From Ectocarpus siliculosus (taxonomy: Eukaryota > Sar > Phaeophyceae > Ectocarpales > Ectocarpaceae): a DNA stretch of 64,000 bases. The stretch spans positions 4,922,826 to 4,986,825 of the forward strand of contig FN649751.1 of NCBI GenBank assembly GCA_000310025.1. Reading direction: 5' to 3'. Shown here piece by piece: positions 16,460-28,300 of the stretch (its first letter is position 1; the number at the start of each line of letters is the position of its first letter). The notes below the pieces were generated by a model. The model made no database searches and was not told the origin of the DNA. It saw only the letters and a list, made by a program, of their open reading frames with translations. The position numbers and the translations under genes were made by a program.

Positions 16460-19400
16460 TCACGCGATGCGAAGGTGCTGCATGATCTTGTCCAGCTTCG
16501 CCTCGATCGCGGCCAGCCGGTCGCTCTCGCTAACCCCCCCTCGCGCGCTGCTGCTGCTGCTGGCACCGACACCGTTTCCGCCGTAACCGACACCGTTTCC
16601 GCCGTAACCGGCGCCGTTGCTGCCGTAGCCGCCCCCGGCACCCGCAGCGGGAGCGGGAGCGCTCGACGCTGCGGACGGCCCGCCCCACGAGCTCGCACCG
16701 TTCGTTGCCTTCGAGGGGATCGGCGGGGGTGCCTGAAAAAGGGGGCAACATCGCAGGAGAGGAGGCACAAAAAGAGGGGGCAACATAGTCAGATACTTAC
16801 GATCACTGTCTTGTAGAGAACGTTACCCACAGGGGAGATATCTCTGAATGCTGTTCGGGGAACCGTAGAAAAACACTATAAACATTTACGCACTATAAAC
16901 TCATTGTTCATCTATCACGGACACTTTTATCTGTGGAAGAGACTAAATCATATGTTGTGTTTTCTCGAAAAAAAACAAGCAAGAGGGGTGGCCAAAGGTG
17001 AGCGATCGATCTCGACACACACATATGACTACCTTCGTGCCCAACAAACACCCTCGTTAACGCGACAACAGCAACAACATCATTTCTTACGCACACCTTG
17101 TCCCCGATTCCACCCCTCTCCTTCCTCTTTCCCTCCCGCCGGCATCCGGCTCGCCTCTAAACAACAAGCCACCTACAACAGTACTAGCAAAAACCACCAA
17201 CACACCTTCGCAGGTATCCCCGGCGCACCAGCTCCCCCCCGCCCGCCAGGCATCGGCATCCCGCCCATCCCCCGCCCGGGCATAGGCGCGGGCATGGACG
17301 GGGGCGGCGACCTACCCCCCGGCCCTCCGGCAGGAGCCGGCGCCGAGTACGGCACGGCAGGCGGCCCTCCCCTCCCCGGCCCCGAAGACTTCCTCCGGGC
17401 CATCGCGTTCGCGAGCTCCCCCATCATGCCGCCCCCCCCGCCGCCGCTGGTCGGGGCGGGAGCGGGGGCGGAGTAGGAGGACGCCGGGCCGCCCCCGCCG
17501 TCGCCCCCGCCGCTGACGGTGCCGGCTCCCCGGGCGATGCTCTTGTCGACCGTCTCAGCCTTCTTGAGAGACGCTCCTCCCTGATTTGTTTGGTAACACG
17601 AGGAAGGAGGCGCTCAGCTGTTGTTTTTCGTGCGGCGGACAAAAGAAGCGGAGCGTACTTCTCCTTGACTTGGTTGTCCAACACCCTTGACTTCCCCCTT
17701 CCAACGACAGCAGTGAGCGGCAACCAGAAGGCTTGGAGCTACTCACGCATAGGTGTGCTGCTCGCCTAACAGCTGGCACTGCTCGTACCACTTCTTCTCT
17801 ACAAAACGTGTGATGTTGGTACCGGTGGTGCCAGCCGGCATCACCAAGCCGCAAGTACCCTGCTGGCGGCAATTTCCAGGCTTGGCAAACGAGACAGCTA
17901 CTTGCCCAGCATCCTGGTTCTTGCTCCTGTGGATCGTGCTCGAAACCGGATCATGGCCATGGCAAAACCCGTCTGCACACCAAAACCTATCGGCACACAA
18001 GTGTAGCTACACACGGCTGACTCACCCGAATCGACGCCAAGAGGTCTGGCGGCGGAGAAGCTGTCGCACCACCACCGCCGGCGGGCTTGCCGGCGCTCTT
18101 TTTGGCGCCTCCGAAAAAGCCTCCCCCTGAAGAAAGCGAAACGCCGTTCCATGCCACACAAACAAAAATTAAGCATCAGGGGAGAGAACGCGGCGTAATG
18201 TAGTGATGCATTGCGAATGCATCCAATAAAAAAAAAGGGACCACCACCGCCATAATCGACCTCACGAAAACACACACGACACTGACAGCGAATCACCCAA
18301 GCTCACAGCAGCAGCAAAAAAAGGTGACATTCGGCGTCGTCACACCAAAGGCAACCAAGCCCCCCGCCGCCCCCGTCGAGCTACCGTACTGTGTGCAAAA
18401 CTGCGCGAGCTGGATGCCGCCCAAGGTGCCTATAAGTTCTGCGGAACATCTCCTGTCGCAACGGTCATGCCTTTACCCATCCCTTCGCGCCTACCTGAAG
18501 GCTTCGATGGCAGCGGCGGAGCCGCCTTCGGGATCGCTGGTGCCGCCGTTGGTCGATCCCAGGTCGTCTGGTTCGTAGTGGCGTTGTGGAAATATTCCTG
18601 TGGCGACGAAATATGGGTCCCCACCAGAGGGTAGCGCGCGCGCGCGCGCGCGCGTGGGCGTGGGCGGGGGGGGGCGGGGGGGGGGGTTGTTCGATGCATC
18701 GACCTTTTGTTCGACAAAAAAGTGTATACTCTCACTTACACTAAAATGAAACGAGGAAAATCTTCATGTGCATGCGCATATTCACTCGCGGTGTATGTGT
18801 GCGATAAGCTGTGCTGGTGTTAGGCAAGGTTGCTTGACGGCATAACAACTTGTGAACGACAACCTGTGCTCGTGTTATGCAATGTTGCTTGATGGCACAA
18901 GAACATCGTTTGCGAGGAAATACTGCTGTAGGCCGCGGAAAATTGCGGCACCCTTTCTTAGTGCGTTTCACACGCACAGCAATCCCCATCGTGTTGGAAA
19001 CATACGCACTCGATTGATTTGGTGGGCAGATGCCGCAGCAAATCTCAGCAATTCTCCACGGTCATGGGTCATGGGTATGTGTGTAGTGGTATGCGCTACG
19101 ATGAAAGTAATTCTGTAGGTTTGGTGGGCGTCAGTGTCCCGGAGCACAACAACATGCATCACGCATCTCGCGTGCGATGTACACGAGCGCGATGTACATG
19201 TGCATTGTATCTTCACCATCGCTTTGCGTACCACTGCTGTGGCGACATCCGGCACGACTTTTCTCAGAGAGAGAGAGGGGGGGGGGGTATGAATGAGAAA
19301 GGTTAAGGCGAGACCCCAAACGTTGCGGCAGCCTACGGGACGATGGCCCTTCCCATGTACGCATACAGCAGCATGTGTGGTACTCCATATTTTACTCCGC

Positions 19401-20175
19401 CTGTACGTAATACTGCTATAGAACCCGGTCTACATGCCACAGATCAAATGTAAGCTACCCTTTGAAATTAATTCTCCGGCTGGGACTGACCCGATTCCTA
19501 CAACGCCAATGAGAGGCCGCGGCGGCCCTGCTTGCCTCCCACCTACTCTGTCCCCCTCTGTGGGGCCAAGCAAAACAGGATGTTTCGCGAAGCCAGAGGG
19601 TGGAAAATAAAAATCGCAGAATCGTCCGCCTTTTCTACATACAAAAGTCAGAAAATAGTTCTTCTGTACCTCGAATCCTCCTTGCCTCTCTCCAATGGTT
19701 CGCGGGTTCCTCACAACTCGCGTGGGCGGCAATAGTTTTGCCAGCCACACAACAACGCCGTCCCCTGTCCGAATATGTGCCATTCTGTATGTATGCAGCC
19801 CGTGGGGCAAAGCCGGTGAACGGAAAAGCGGACTTGCGTTTTTTCTTTCCTTGGCGGAAAAAATAAAATACATCGGGTGAATTGCGATCAATCACCCATC
19901 TGGGTTCCTGCTGCAGCACCCGCCGTGCCCCGTGACACCTCACAACGGACGCCCCCGATCTCGGGCATGCCCCCCGCGGTAAAGAATATGACACTTCGAT
20001 TCCTAGGTGGTCGTATCGACTACAGACACAGCAGTCGATTTTTCTCCGCTCTAAAGTCTGTGCACTGCTGAACACAGCAAGGAAAACAGCACCAACACAC
20101 CGAATGCTTTCACGGTTTCGTACTGACCTTCCCGTCCGCAGCCTTGTAGGCTGTCCATCCTGGAGCGAGCGACAT
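16460..20175 (-). CDS. WW-WH2-coiled-coil proline/glycine-rich putative actin regulator, 6 exons
   Basis: Exons (minus) are 20175-20128, 18597-18495, 18126-18026, 17580-17206 and 16732-16460, plus consistent phases at each join; five coding exons give 299 residues. A WW domain spans the first intron: MSLAPGWTAYKAADGK in exon 1 and EYFHNATTNQTTWDRP in exon 2, with both Trp and the final Pro present. A WH2 actin-binding motif is formed only after splicing exon 3 to exon 4 (DLLASIR + GGASLKK, about residues 78-91), which strongly supports that junction. Then come Gly/Pro-rich sequence with SYSAPAP repeats, a helix (MMGELANAMARRKSSG) and a C-terminal coiled coil (DRLAAIEAKLDKIMQHL). The layout recalls Ena/VASP or WASP-family proteins with a WW module in place of EVH1/WH1. 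Function in actin assembly is inferred. It is divergent from SEM1. Confidence 0.86.
18631..18687. repeat. (GC)n run followed by G-tracts
   Basis: About ten GC dinucleotides are followed by GTGGGC and long G-runs on the plus strand, inside intron 1 of the WW-WH2 gene and just upstream of exon 2 in transcript order. Alternating GC can form Z-DNA and the G-tracts could form a quadruplex; neither is shown. Confidence 0.85.
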
Positions 20176-20611
20176 GTCTCCTTGTCTCCCCAGTCGGTTT
20201 GTTGTGTTGATGTTGGCGGAGGATGCGATACAATGACAGGCGAGCGAGAGCGCCACGCTGTGCCCTGCCGAACAGCGGGACACGAAGGGGGCACCAAACA
20301 GGAGAAAGAGACACATACCTCGATCTTTTTCATCTCTGTTGCGATGCCTCTAAAGCTCGTCCAAAACCAGCAGCCCCCGGCGGCAACACATCACCAGTCA
20401 CTACTCCCAAGCAAGCCTGGCGGGCAAGGATATCTGAAGAGGTTGCGAGTGTTTTATTGAGGTACTTGCTGCCTTTACGGAGCGGAGAGCAAGACTCGTA
20501 GGGGGAAGCAACGACAACAAATAGGCAGGCCTTCACTTGCCCCTCCGATAATAATTGTAGCACACCCGGCAATTAGGCAAGGACAAACCGACCGCTGCTG
20601 CGGCGAAGAGT
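20176..20611. promoter_or_regulatory. Divergent promoter region between WW-WH2 gene and SEM1
   Basis: The two start codons face away from each other, 436 bp apart (ATG at 20175 on minus, ATG at 20612 on plus). Both 5' UTRs and both promoters must lie here unless a 5' non-coding exon exists. I see no clear TATA box at a convincing distance. Confidence 0.6.
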
Positions 20612-23600
20612 ATGTCGGACGTGAAGGTTGAGGAGAAGGTGCCTGTGGCGGAGGTGCTCGAAGAAGATGACGAGTTCGAGGTGAGATGGGCTTGTGAATG
20701 AGCGACGGTTTTAGAGCCTTCTCAATGACAGCATCATTTTTGTTGTTGCCGTGTGGTTCACAGATCCGTCTGTCGAAGTCGGGCCGTCGATCGCTGTCAT
20801 CATGTCAATCTCTGGCACTCGCGGTACACCCCGTACCAACGATATGCGGTACGACATTGCGGTTCCTTCACTAGTAAGAGAGTTCTGCCGTATGTGTGCA
20901 AAAAAATACTTATTTAAAATTGCACTTTGAAGTTGTACCGAGAGCATAGACGTAGTCTACTGGTGTAACCCGGCTTTCATTTTACAAAACACGACACAAC
21001 GGAGGGATTCTCTCGAGATATTTTGTCGTTGACCCAGTAGAGAACTACAGGGGATGTATTGTAAAATGTAAGTTACCTACAAATGTTTTTGTACTTAGCA
21101 CCAGCTGACATCACTGGTATAAATCATCAGTGTATAGACTTAAAAAGACTCGAAATAAGTCCAGTACTCAGCCGGTTTCCCTCCACTCACTGAAAAGACT
21201 CCCACCACATCCCGTTCGACTGTGGGTATATCTCGAATGGGTAGTCTTTCTGTGTGTGTTTTTATTATTCCTTAACCCGGCTCCAGTCTTTCGTCTGTGT
21301 ATGCATTGTCGTTACAGCAGCAGTGCCGGCTTGCGTAGGCATACGATAGATGACTTCCTACTGTAATTAGTTACCGGCGCTATGTTGGACTCTTTCTTAT
21401 TTGGTCGGGGGTGTTTTGTTTTGTTTGGGGTGTTTTATTTTTCAGTTTTGGGGAATACTCTATGTAAAGCAGTACAATGCATCTGGTAGCATACACGGCA
21501 GCGGTGAATGTGCAAAATATGACCCCAAAAACCGTTCTGTCGGGCCGTTTGCCAACACGGAAGCGATTGTTAAGGGTTATGGGGCTAACCCGTTTTTCAG
21601 ACAGTAGCCAGCACTGCCATCGCACACACGTAACCAAGGGCGTAGCGGAGAGGAGGTGGCGCGGCGGGCGAAAAAGAGAGCCATGTTGCAGAATACGAGT
21701 ACTATGCATACCTTGTTCTGCGGTCCACAGGCCGCCGAAACATACATTGGATTCGACCGGCAGTACCAGAACTAACAGGCTTCTTACCCACTCCGCACAA
21801 CATTCCTGGCCCAAAAGAAAAGGTGGTTCAACCAAACGCGTTGGGGATACGGCGTCGCGGCCTTATCCCCAACACGTTTAGTTGAACCATCCTGTCTTTC
21901 ACGCCAGCAGTACTGTGCCGAATAGGGAAGGAAGCCCGGAAGCCCGGCGGTTCTTGTACGTACTCCACGTTCGAAATCCAATGCATGTTTCGGCGGCCTG
22001 GCCCGCGGGGAAAAGGTAATCTAGTGTGGCGGTTGACACGGTTCTCTCCGCGTGCCGCGCAACCTCCTCTCCGCTACCCCCCTTGGTTGTGTGCGACAAC
22101 AGCAGCAAGGAGGTCGAGCAAGGCCAGTTCCGGCTCTCGCTGTCGTGTGCTCACGTCCATCCACAATTGTCAGTGGATTTGGAACTTGTTGTTCTTGAAG
22201 GCGAAAAGGAAATGCGAAAACCATAGACTTGTAAAGAACAGGTACACCAAGAGTAGGTGTTTGGAAGGATAAGGCTTCTACGGGAAGGCGGTCCCGTTTC
22301 ACGGTTAAGGTCAGTTCAGATGACGTCATGACCTGGGCTGGACGAAATCTTGTGGGCCAGGCAGGACATGTCATGGCGAGATCTGGATGATATCGCACGG
22401 CACCAGCTCAGGTCAATGATCTATCCTGTAGCATCGTGCAGTTTGCGGATGCCTGACCCGTGGAGAAACCCTGGCAAGCACCGCGCGAGCCACGGTTTAC
22501 ACGTGGGATGACGAGACGAAAACTGTATTGAATACTTTCTAAAAATGTGAAAGCTTCACCTCTGTCCCAGAGTCTACTGTATAGCAGCTTGTGCGTTCAC
22601 CGTGCTAAAGGTTCGTGTTCCACTCCAGATTTTTCCCATTTTCTCGAGCAGAGAGCAACCGCGAGCGAGCCGCTTTCCGAAAAGAACACACAAAGAACAC
22701 AGCAAACCAGAGACGTGCATGGCAGCACAGCTCTCGCGCGATGTACAGTACCCCAACTGTCGCCTAAATAGATTGGAGACTACAGGAGTAGTACAGGTAG
22801 TCAGAAAGGGTCATCTCTCGCGGCAGCTCGAGATCGAAAACAGCCTTGCGCTAACGCACGTCGTCCACGGCATAGCACGTCGAAACGGCAACGATCCTCG
22901 TCATCGATGGATATTTCCCACCCTCTTTGTTGTCTCCCTACCCCCAATAACTTCGTTTTGTCTTCGCGCCACACGTATGTTTCTGTGTGTTCGGCTTCCA
23001 CGACGCTCAGGAGTTCGCTGAGGCGAACTGGGACGAGACTGCAGAGGACCAGGAGGACCTCCAGCAGTGGCAGGTAACGCACGGTATCGGTAACCACCTA
23101 AATACTGCCGTCCTTTTCGAGAGAGAAAAGAGGTACAGCAGTTAAGGATAAGATCGCCTACTAGCCGGGACGCGGAGGGGCGCGTGTCGTTGTCCTTCCT
23201 CCCAGTTGTGAAGAAGGAGAGTTTGGTGACGCCGGCGGGCGCACGGAACGCAGAACGCCTTCGTGCGACAAAAAAAAAAAATTGGGTTGGAGGATTCTCC
23301 GTTGCGCAAGACCACTTTCCGGGGGCGGAATGCTTTTCTGCGTGTTGTTCCAAGAATTGGCGGCAGTTTGCTCGGTGGTGGTAACAGAAATGTCCCCTGG
23401 CCTAAGCGATATCATAGACTTGTAACCACGTCAAATTTTTGCTGCCTGTAGGTCAGCGAAAGAGATCCCTTGGCCACCTCTGGCAAGAGTGAAGCCCATC
23501 GAGCTGTCGTGCAGAGAGGCGGCGTTGGTCTGAATTCATCACCCCGGCTTCTTTCCCAAGCGAGATTGAGGATGGCCGCTCCCTGAAAACAACGTGAAAG

Positions 23601-23815
23601 CGCCACGTATCACTTCGTGCTCCCTTTCACCGCCATAATTCCATCCCTCCTCCTCACCGTTTTGTGTATGTACTGCTGCAATATCTGTTTTTTTTTGCAC
23701 GAAGGACGACTGGGACGACGATGACATGGACGATGACTTCTGCAACCAGCTGAGAGCGGAGCTGGAGAAGACGAAGCCGCCGGCAACAGGACAAGCAAAA
23801 CCACAGCAGTCGTGA
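20612..23815 (+). CDS. SEM1: 26S proteasome lid subunit SEM1/DSS1, 3 exons
   Basis: Exons are 20612-20680, 23011-23073 and 23705-23815, all phase 0, giving 80 residues, within the usual 70-90 for this family. The family signature is complete: an acidic first half (EVLEEDDEFE / EFAEANWDETAEDQEDL), then DDWDDDDMDDDFCNQL, and the C-terminal helix LRAELEK. SEM1/DSS1 stabilises the proteasome regulatory lid and also binds the TREX-2 mRNA-export complex and BRCA2-type recombination proteins in other eukaryotes. The paired acidic blocks with the embedded Trp residues are the ubiquitin-binding and partner-binding sites in characterised homologues. Intron 1 is 2330 bp and carries a foldback element. 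The first ATG is used, and there is no upstream in-frame alternative in the exon. Confidence 0.94.
21622..22096. mobile_element. Foldback element (imperfect long inverted repeat) in SEM1 intron 1
   Basis: Two diverged arms of roughly 230 bp face each other around about 21855. The outer match pairs GTAACCAAGGGCGTAGCGGA (left) with the reverse complement of the sequence near 22070-22090. The middle match pairs GCCGCCGAAACATACATTGG with the complement of the sequence near 21975. The inner match pairs GGTTCAACCAAACGCGTTGG with the complement near 21865-21890. No protein is encoded. This is the structure of a foldback or MITE-like hairpin element. The exact ends were not resolved and no target duplication was found. 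Confidence 0.72.
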
Positions 23816-25334
23816 AACTGAAGTGAAAAGAGCCCTAGAGAGCTGCTGCTGCATGCCTCTTGTCCGGCCGAGCCGAGCCGATGTTCCATTTTCTTTTCTG
23901 TCGTTGTGTGCATACGGTTTTGACAAGATATTGAGTTTTTTTGTTTTATCGTAGTTGTTTTTTAACTGATTTTCCTTTCATCGTGCCACGGTCTTAGGGT
24001 CCGGCGGTAGACATGAGCGCACGGACCAATTTGACCGGAACCGGCGTGACGACCAACAGAAGATACCTCAGTCGAAGATAATTGAGCCTCTTCCTGGGGC
24101 CGCTAGAATATTGCGGTGTGCACCGCGGCGCGCGACTGCAGTCGACGCCCGTCACGAGAGGGGGTGATCGGCATGCTTCTCCGCACGGCATGTATCGGGG
24201 TTTGGGTGGGGTATTCACAACCGACGTCGTACATCCTGATGCTGCAGCTCGAGCCTTCCGCGAATATGAGGTGTCTATTACATGCCCCCACACCCCAGTA
24301 TCCATCCGTCCACATGGATGGGCGCCACCCTTGCGGAGTCATGGTGAATCGAATCGCGCGTGTCGCGCCATGCACATATATCGATATATCTGTTCTTCGT
24401 TGTTCCGAGTGCATCCGTTTTATTCCACCGTTCGCCCGAAGCACGTTTTAGTGCGCCTCGAGGAGAGTCCCTGCGGTGCTGTAGCATCTACGTCAAGGCT
24501 TCTCATGCGGCTGCCTCGCTGCTCCTGCAAGAGTCTGATAGACGCGTGTTCGCCGCATCCAAGGGCAAAGTGTTGAAGGATGCGCGGAATAGCCCGCAGC
24601 CTGCTTCAGAGGGTCACGCGGAACAGGAGCAGCTATTAGCTGTGTCGGAGCTTGGATCATACATGGCTGGCCAACATTAGCAGTTTTTCTCCCGCTCTCA
24701 CATTAGTGAGGGAGCCCCTGCTGTGCTGCAAGCAGCACCTACGACTCTCACGTTGGTGCGTGCTCGAGCTCCGATTTGCCGATGCCCTGTCGGGGCAAGT
24801 CGTGGTGTTGTGTCGGAGGTTTGGCTTTGCCTGTGCCAAAACAAGGATGGAAGCTTGGAAAATTGTACGCTCATTCAGCAGTAGCCGCGTGTGTAGAACG
24901 GGGCATATTCCAACCAGCTACCGACGTCTTCCTTTTTCGACACAGTGGCATGATGCATTTTCGCGAAATCGCGTGGCCCCCCTTGCGACACCGCGGAGAC
25001 TTTGGTGATGACCATCTCTCCAAGGATGAACAAGTTGCGCGAAATTCACTTTCGAAGGAATAACATTACCGTGCCAAGTGTTCGTGTCCTCCCTCTGAGG
25101 ATATGTTTTGAGCATCTCCAACACTCAAGCACTTCATTGTACCTGTCCAGCCCGTGCCAGACCACGTTCCTCTCGTGGAACCTTCAACCAACGACCAGAT
25201 GAACACCGCCTCATCGCAAGAAAAATGCGGCCATATCTCTCTCCTTCTTCAGTATGTACACAGCGAAAGGAAGCGCGAAGCTAGCCTCCAAACACACGAC
25301 ACGCGTAGCCCTACGTGCCTGCGAACGCAACCTT
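23816..25334. other. Convergent intergenic region, 3' UTRs
   Basis: SEM1 ends at 23815 on plus and the GGPP synthase ends at 25335 on minus, so the two transcripts converge here. A T-rich stretch at about 23935-23975 follows SEM1. No open frame has a recognisable domain. Confidence 0.6.
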
Positions 25335-28300
25335 TCAGATCGAGTCGAGGAAGCCGGGCGAGCTCCCGCTCCCGCCTATCGAAGATGACGCCGGCTCCCC
25401 CGAGGAAGAGGGCTCGGCGAGGTCCAAGCCCTCCAGCTGACGATCCAAGCCCTCTATCAATCGGCTCAACCCGAGGTGACCCCCGAGCAACTGTATCCCT
25501 TCGGCGATGCTCTCCTTGAGAGACACCAGTCGATGTCTCGTGTACACGAAAGAACCCTGGGAGGGAGGGAGGGAGGGCGGGGGTGTGTGCTATGTCGTCG
25601 TCAGTTGATCGTTGACTAACCATCGTTGGAGAGATGGGAACCCAGCGCACTATTGTACTGCTGCTAAAGACACTGCTACACACTCGGCGCTATATGCGGA
25701 GGTTTTTGCCACATTGTTCGTAAGACAGCAGTCTCCTTCAAGCTATGTATCCTATTCAACTCTTTTATACGTGCTTTGACGCGACGAACAGAGGCGCTAC
25801 TGAGTTGACCGGGGGGAAGCAGGGCGGAGGGGGGGGGAGCGGGCCAACCGTACGCAACTCCAAGAGATGGATACCTCATTTGACGCCTTCCAAAGGAAAT
25901 TGATACTCGAACAAGTTTTGCAAACCAACATGTCATCCGGACCAGAAAATACAAACATATACGGGCGCAGGCCCGGCCAATGTAAAGCGACTCCGAATCC
26001 GCTGAGTGGTAAATGAAGATAGTATGCGATCGGCCGAGGAAATAACTATTTCTCGTAACGATCGCCGCTAGTCAGCCAAAAACCTCTACCCCCCACCTCT
26101 GCGGCACCCAAAACACCGGCCACGTTGCCGCCCAGGCTTTCGTTGCCGCTAAGGCTTTCGCGCACTCTAGAAAAATGGGGCACACCCTGGGTTTTCGTTT
26201 CTACCGCGTTTCGGTCAAGCTTCACTTCATATCTCCTTGTTGTTGAGGTTCTCACCGCTTGCTTCATCCACACGACGGCGTGCTTCTTCACGTCCACGTC
26301 CTCCGTCCTCTGCTTGAGGATGTTCAGCAGCCGATGATCGTTCGGCTTGGCCCTCACGCAGTGGATGATCGGAAACGAAAACTTCCCCTCCTTTGTTGGT
26401 TGGTTGGAGCAGCGGCGAAGAGCACATCGCACGGCACGGTGTACCAGGCAGAGGGAGGGGACGGGGGGCCATGAAAACGTTTCAAGGAGAGAAAAAACCA
26501 CCAACACTTCCGAACGGAAATCTTGTAAAACCAAAGGAGCCGATGTACACAGCAGCAAAAAATTCAGAACACTTCAGATGCAGCAACAGAGACATTCGTC
26601 CATGCTGCCTGCTGCTGCTGCGGTGCCCACCTATGCCTCATTCTACGCCATTTCCGAGTTAAACGAGGATAGCTTAAGGGGAATCACTACGTTTACGGGC
26701 CATGTCCGTCCGCATCGTGTTGAGGGGAGAGTACCGAGTACCAACCAAAACAATCAGCCGAGGCATTCCCGCTAGAAACAACGCGGGGTATTCCCGCTGA
26801 CGCAAGCGGGCACACCTTGGTACAGCAGTATATCAATCTCACCGTCAAGTCCTCGCAGAAGCTCTTGCCCTTCATGTACTCGGGGCTGGAGAGGTTGATG
26901 AGGTCGTCCCTAATCTGGAAGTACAGGGCCAGCTGATCGAGCAGCGGGGTGTAGTTTCGCTGGTCTTGGCTGAAGGCCTGCATTAGACCCACCGCAAGTC
27001 GGAACAGCCCTCCGGTCTCTGGTTGTGTGCGTGCATTGGTCGGGGGCGCGGTCGATGAAGCACGGTGAGGGAGGCGGGCGCGCAGGCAGGCGATAGTACT
27101 AGAACCGGCGGTACCGAAAGTGAGGATGGGCACAGCCTGGGTATTGCCATAAAATCGACGGCATCTTCAAAGAGGGAGATACGATCGAGCTTGTAAGCTC
27201 GGACGGTTGACAGGTGAGCTCAAAAAGCGTCGACCGAAGGACGGACGGCGAGTTGTTGCACCCTCCGCTGGCGGTGTGTGGATTGGATACCTGATCCATC
27301 CGGCGTTTCTGCACAAGACGTTCTGATGGGTGCAACGAGGCTAAACTCTCTGCTCGCGCATCACGCTTGGAACACGAGCACGGCAGAAAGTTAGCCGCGG
27401 AACAACCGAACAAGCCAAAAAGACCGGCCACAAAACACAGCTACGTACAAGTCGCCGCGGAGAGTCGCCGGTCCTGCAGCGTGGGTTCCATAACCTCGAA
27501 CCAATTCCACCCCTGTGGGACCAAGGCACCGCAGCACAACCCTCAGGATGGCGTGCATGAGCAACCCACGACTCTCATGATCAACTAAGAGCATCGTGGA
27601 GGGGGGAGGGGGGAGGGGGAAGCGGTGCTCAAAATGGCGCCGACGAACGGAACGCGAGAGAGGAGTACCGACGTGCCGCCGCCGGCGATGGCGCACTCAC
27701 TGTCAAGCACCATGGACTCGTACTCCTCCTCCGTCGGACATCGGTTCGAGTCTCGCCAAAGGATGTCCCTCCCCTGCCCTCGGTGAAGGTTGAGCTGCTC
27801 GTGGACGAAGGTCTCCAGAGCCCGCGAGTTCCCCAAGGCGTGCGTTCGCTCCAAAGCCTGCGTCAAAGTACGAAACGACAGGAGGCACGTCGATACGCAT
27901 TCTTCGTGCTCGTCAAGTACAAAACCAACAGGAGACCTACATACGGAATTCGTGTTCGGGAAACTTGACCGTACGACATGCCTGTCGAAGAACACAGTAC
28001 AGTTTATTTTGGAATGTCGTGCGTGCCAGCAGCTCTTTATGGCTGCCCGCACCTGGGTCAGCGCAAACGACAAGGATTTCGGGCAATTCACGCACGCTTT
28101 ACTTTGGTTCAAATAGCGATAGAATATCCTCCCGCTACAACCGGTGCAAGGAATTTAAACAATAAGGGCGGCTTCCGGCAAACGCCGCGCTGGTCAGCAG
28201 TACGCGGCAACATGACAAATATAACAATCTGATCGTTGCCAGAACGGACGGCTAAGAGGAGGGTGTTCGTGAGTCGGAAGAAGCAACGAAAGTATCTGCC

